Shown here piece after piece: positions 4,836 to 7,452 of a stretch of DNA of 7,452 nucleotides. Position 1 is the first letter of the stretch, and each line of letters starts with the position of its first letter. Location: positions 1 to 7,452 of the forward strand of contig CAMIIY010000088.1 in assembly GCA_946221045.1 (NCBI GenBank), written 5' to 3'. This DNA is from an uncultured Oceanospirillaceae bacterium. Its GTDB lineage: Bacteria; Pseudomonadota; Gammaproteobacteria; Pseudomonadales; Balneatricaceae. Both the position numbers and the translations under genes were made by a program. Under the pieces are notes generated by a model. The model saw nothing but the letters and a program-made list of their open reading frames with translations. It ran no database searches and was not told the origin of the DNA.

Positions 4836-7452
4836 ATGTTGTTACGTGCTGACCGCTTTGTTTGGGTGTTTTTTTTGCTGGTTACGCTGGCACACCCGGC
4901 CTTCGCCGAAGTACAGAAAAGCCCCAACGATACCCGCCTGTATCGCACCCTGACCCTGGACAACGCCCTTAAAGTACTCATTATCTCGGATCCGGCTACC
5001 GATAAGGCCGCAGCATCCATGGATGTTGAGGTAGGCTCCTCCGCAAATCCACGGGACCGTGCCGGGCTGGCTCACTTTCTGGAGCACATGCTCTTCCTCG
5101 GCACCAAAAAATACCCTACAGCAGGTGAATACCAGGCGTTTATTCAGGCCAATGGCGGCAGCCACAACGCGTTTACCGCACAGGAAAACACGAATTATTT
5201 TTTTGACGTGAAGGCTCCCTCACTGGAACCCGCGCTGGATCGTTTCGCCCAGTTCTTTATCGCGCCCCTGTTTAATGCAACCTATGTTGACCGTGAACGC
5301 CACGCGGTCGATTCTGAGTATCAGGCTAAAATTCGTGACGATGGCAGACGAATCTATGCGGCTGGCAAACAAGCGCTGAACCCGGCGCACAGCTACAGTC
5401 AGTTCAGTGTCGGTAGCCTGGCCACTCTGGCAGACCGCCCGGGAGATCTGGTTCGGGATGACCTGATCGAATTTTATAAGACACATTATTCAGCCAACCG
5501 CATGGCACTGGTTGTACTGGGCCGAGAATCACTGGACAGTCTTGAGCGGATGGTACGTGAAAAATTCAATGCCGTGCCAAACCGCCAGCTATCACCGGAA
5601 GACGAATCAGAACCGCTGTTTCGAGCAGATCAACTACCCGCCCAGTTGAACGTACAGACCCTGAAGGACGCTCGCGGTCTGACCCTCACCTTTCCGATGC
5701 CGGAAACCCGCAGTCACTGGCGGGAAAAGCCACTCAGTTATATCAGCGACCTGATCGGGTATGAGGGCAAAGGCAGCCTGTTATCGCTGCTCAAAAACCG
5801 TGGCTGGGCCACCAGCCTGGCAGCCTCACCGGGTCATGACCTGCCTCATGAAGCATCCTTTATGACTATGATGGAGCTGACACCCTCCGGTTATACCAAT
5901 CGACAGGAGGTGGTAAAGCTGTTCTTTGATTACATCCAACTGATGCGGGAAAAAGGCATTCAGGCGTCCCTGTACAATGAAATGCGCCAACTGAGTCAGA
6001 TCGCCTTTGAATTCAGAGAAAACGGCGAGCCCATTCATGAAGTCAGCCGACTGGCGCAACAACTGCAGCGCTATCCGGCAGACGAGGTAATCAGCGCCAA
6101 TTACCGCTTTGAACATTTTAATGCCGGGCAGATACAGCACTTTCTGTCTTTTATCCGCCCTGACAATATGTTGTTGACGCTGAGCGCTCCGGATATCACA
6201 ACCAACCAGGTCGAACGTCATTACGAGACCCCTTATCAGCGGATGCCGATCAGCCCGGAGACAGCTAAAACCTACGCTGAACCAGGCATTGCACAGGGCC
6301 TCAGCATCCGACCAGTTAACCCCTATGTCGCGACAGATTTGAGCCTCAAACCGGCCTCACTGGCACGCCCCTCTCCCGAACGTATTCACAGTGAATCAAA
6401 CCTTGATCTCTGGTATCAGCTCGATGCTGATTTCCGCCTGCCTAAGGCAAATCTATATTTTTCTGTCAAAAGCCCCATCGCCAATGCCAGTGCCAAAAAC
6501 TGGCTGATGACAAATCTGTATACGGGACTGATCAGTGACCGGTTGAATGAAACACTTTACGACGCCCTTCTGGCGGGCCTCAGCACAGATCTTTACCCGC
6601 ACCTGACCGGTTTTTCGGTCAGGCTGACCGGTTATAACGATAAACTCGGACTGTTGCTGGAGGCGCTGGCAGCGGACCTGACCCGTACGCAGATTGACCC
6701 TGATCGTTTCGCCCGTCTGAAGTTACAGCTGCAACAACGTCTGGAAAATCGTCAGAAAGACAAACCCTACAACCAGACCAACAGCAGCCTCATTGAGATG
6801 CTGCTGCCTCAATGGCCCGTAGACACACAACTCCGGGTGCTGGCAGACCTGACCGCGCAGGATATAGAAAAATTTATTCCGCGCTTGTTTGCTCAGCCGC
6901 AAGTGCGGATTCTGGCCCACGGCAATATTACCCCGGGCGATGCCCAGCAATACGCCGACACACTCCGCTTAGCCATTCCACTGCCCAAAGTCGCAGTTGA
7001 CATTGAGGCACCGGAAATCGTGCAACTGCCCGGTAATACGCGACTGACCGAAACACTGGCGATTGAGCATAATGATGCAGCGGTCTCACTTTATCTTCAG
7101 GCACCGGATCTGAGTGTACAGTCCAGGGCCGGCATTGCCCTGCTGCATGAAATTCTGGCAGCCCCCTTCTATTCAGAGCTACGCACAGAAAAGCAGTTTG
7201 GGTATATCGTTTTTGCCACCCCACTGTTGTTGCGTGACAGTGCCGGGCTGGGTTTTATCGTCCAGTCCCCCAATACCGGCCCAACACAGTTGGTAGATAC
7301 CATTGATGCCTTCCTGGAACACTGGCAGACAGCCCTGACTTCACTCTCTGCAGAAGAGCTGAAGGCATTCAAAGCCAGTGTTCAAAGCCGGATTTTACAG
7401 CAGGAAAACACCCTGACCGAACGCAGCCAGCGCTACTGGCGGGACCTGGATC
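4836..7452 (+). CDS. Periplasmic M16A zinc metalloprotease (pitrilysin/insulysin type), 3' end missing
   Basis: The frame is open for 872 codons to the window edge. Pitrilysin has about 960 residues, so the far C-terminus is probably missing. A signal peptide is clear (hydrophobic 8-19, HPAFA then likely cleavage after A24), placing the enzyme in the periplasm. The inverted zinc motif HFLEH lies at residues 80-84 (ligands H80 and H84, catalytic base E83). The third ligand is E161, 77 residues after H84, the same spacing as in E. coli pitrilysin. SHNAFT (109-114) and ERHAVDSE (154-161) are family segments. LIGYEGKGSL (306-315), AHGN (694-697) and LRTEKQFGYIVF (782-793; R783 and Y790 being the substrate-binding residues of the catalytically inactive C-terminal half) show the full M16A layout. 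The family degrades peptides and small proteins inside a closed chamber. It is divergent from the channel operon; ptrA-like is a fair name, but orthology is not proven. Confidence 0.95.
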   Translation, partial: MLLRADRFVWVFFLLVTLAHPAFAEVQKSPNDTRLYRTLTLDNALKVLIISDPATDKAAASMDVEVGSSANPRDRAGLAHFLEHMLFLGTKKYPTAGEYQAFIQANGGSHNAFTAQENTNYFFDVKAPSLEPALDRFAQFFIAPLFNATYVDRERHAVDSEYQAKIRDDGRRIYAAGKQALNPAHSYSQFSVGSLATLADRPGDLVRDDLIEFYKTHYSANRMALVVLGRESLDSLERMVREKFNAVPNRQLSPEDESEPLFRADQLPAQLNVQTLKDARGLTLTFPMPETRSHWREKPLSYISDLIGYEGKGSLLSLLKNRGWATSLAASPGHDLPHEASFMTMMELTPSGYTNRQEVVKLFFDYIQLMREKGIQASLYNEMRQLSQIAFEFRENGEPIHEVSRLAQQLQRYPADEVISANYRFEHFNAGQIQHFLSFIRPDNMLLTLSAPDITTNQVERHYETPYQRMPISPETAKTYAEPGIAQGLSIRPVNPYVATDLSLKPASLARPSPERIHSESNLDLWYQLDADFRLPKANLYFSVKSPIANASAKNWLMTNLYTGLISDRLNETLYDALLAGLSTDLYPHLTGFSVRLTGYNDKLGLLLEALAADLTRTQIDPDRFARLKLQLQQRLENRQKDKPYNQTNSSLIEMLLPQWPVDTQLRVLADLTAQDIEKFIPRLFAQPQVRILAHGNITPGDAQQYADTLRLAIPLPKVAVDIEAPEIVQLPGNTRLTETLAIEHNDAAVSLYLQAPDLSVQSRAGIALLHEILAAPFYSELRTEKQFGYIVFATPLLLRDSAGLGFIVQSPNTGPTQLVDTIDAFLEHWQTALTSLSAEELKAFKASVQSRILQQENTLTERSQRYWRDLD

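Noticed and set aside
5826..6221. Open frame of 131 codons on the - strand
   Set aside because: It lies fully inside the M16 protease gene, whose frame is continuous and shows family motifs on both sides.

Overview
The window looks like ordinary chromosome of a gammaproteobacterium. Mid-range base composition, good Shine-Dalgarno sites and the gene set (DUF2789, YaaA, a Tim44-like protein, a tandem-RCK potassium channel with a DUF6394-type partner, a pitrilysin-type protease) suggest the Pseudomonas/Marinobacter/Oceanospirillales group. That placement is inference; there is no rRNA or other marker gene. No mobile element, tRNA, CRISPR array or phage gene is visible. No gene-free stretch reaches 300 bases.

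Left part, + strand (1-1594): a small unrecognised three-helix membrane protein (80-376), a DUF2789 protein (462-695) with a near-perfect Shine-Dalgarno site and its own terminator, and full-length yaaA (788-1564), the peroxide-stress protein. Short perfect inverted repeats lie in the leaders of the DUF2789 gene and of yaaA. A strong hairpin at 1570-1594 separates yaaA from the convergent genes.

Middle part, - strand (read from 4651 down to 1624): a four-helix DUF6394-like membrane protein, then after 6 bases a 572-residue two-helix K+ channel with two NAD-binding RCK domains, then after 61 bases an exported, membrane-anchored Tim44-like protein. The first two look translationally coupled, because the channel gene has no recognisable Shine-Dalgarno site. 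An extended -10 promoter lies before the DUF6394-like gene.

Right part, + strand (4836 to the edge): a secreted M16A zinc metalloprotease (pitrilysin/insulysin type), divergent from the channel operon and cut by the window end after 872 codons. The 184-base divergent region holds short repeats that could be operators.

I found no clearly new multi-gene system. The best lead is the tight pairing of the DUF6394-like protein with the potassium channel, which suggests an accessory channel subunit.
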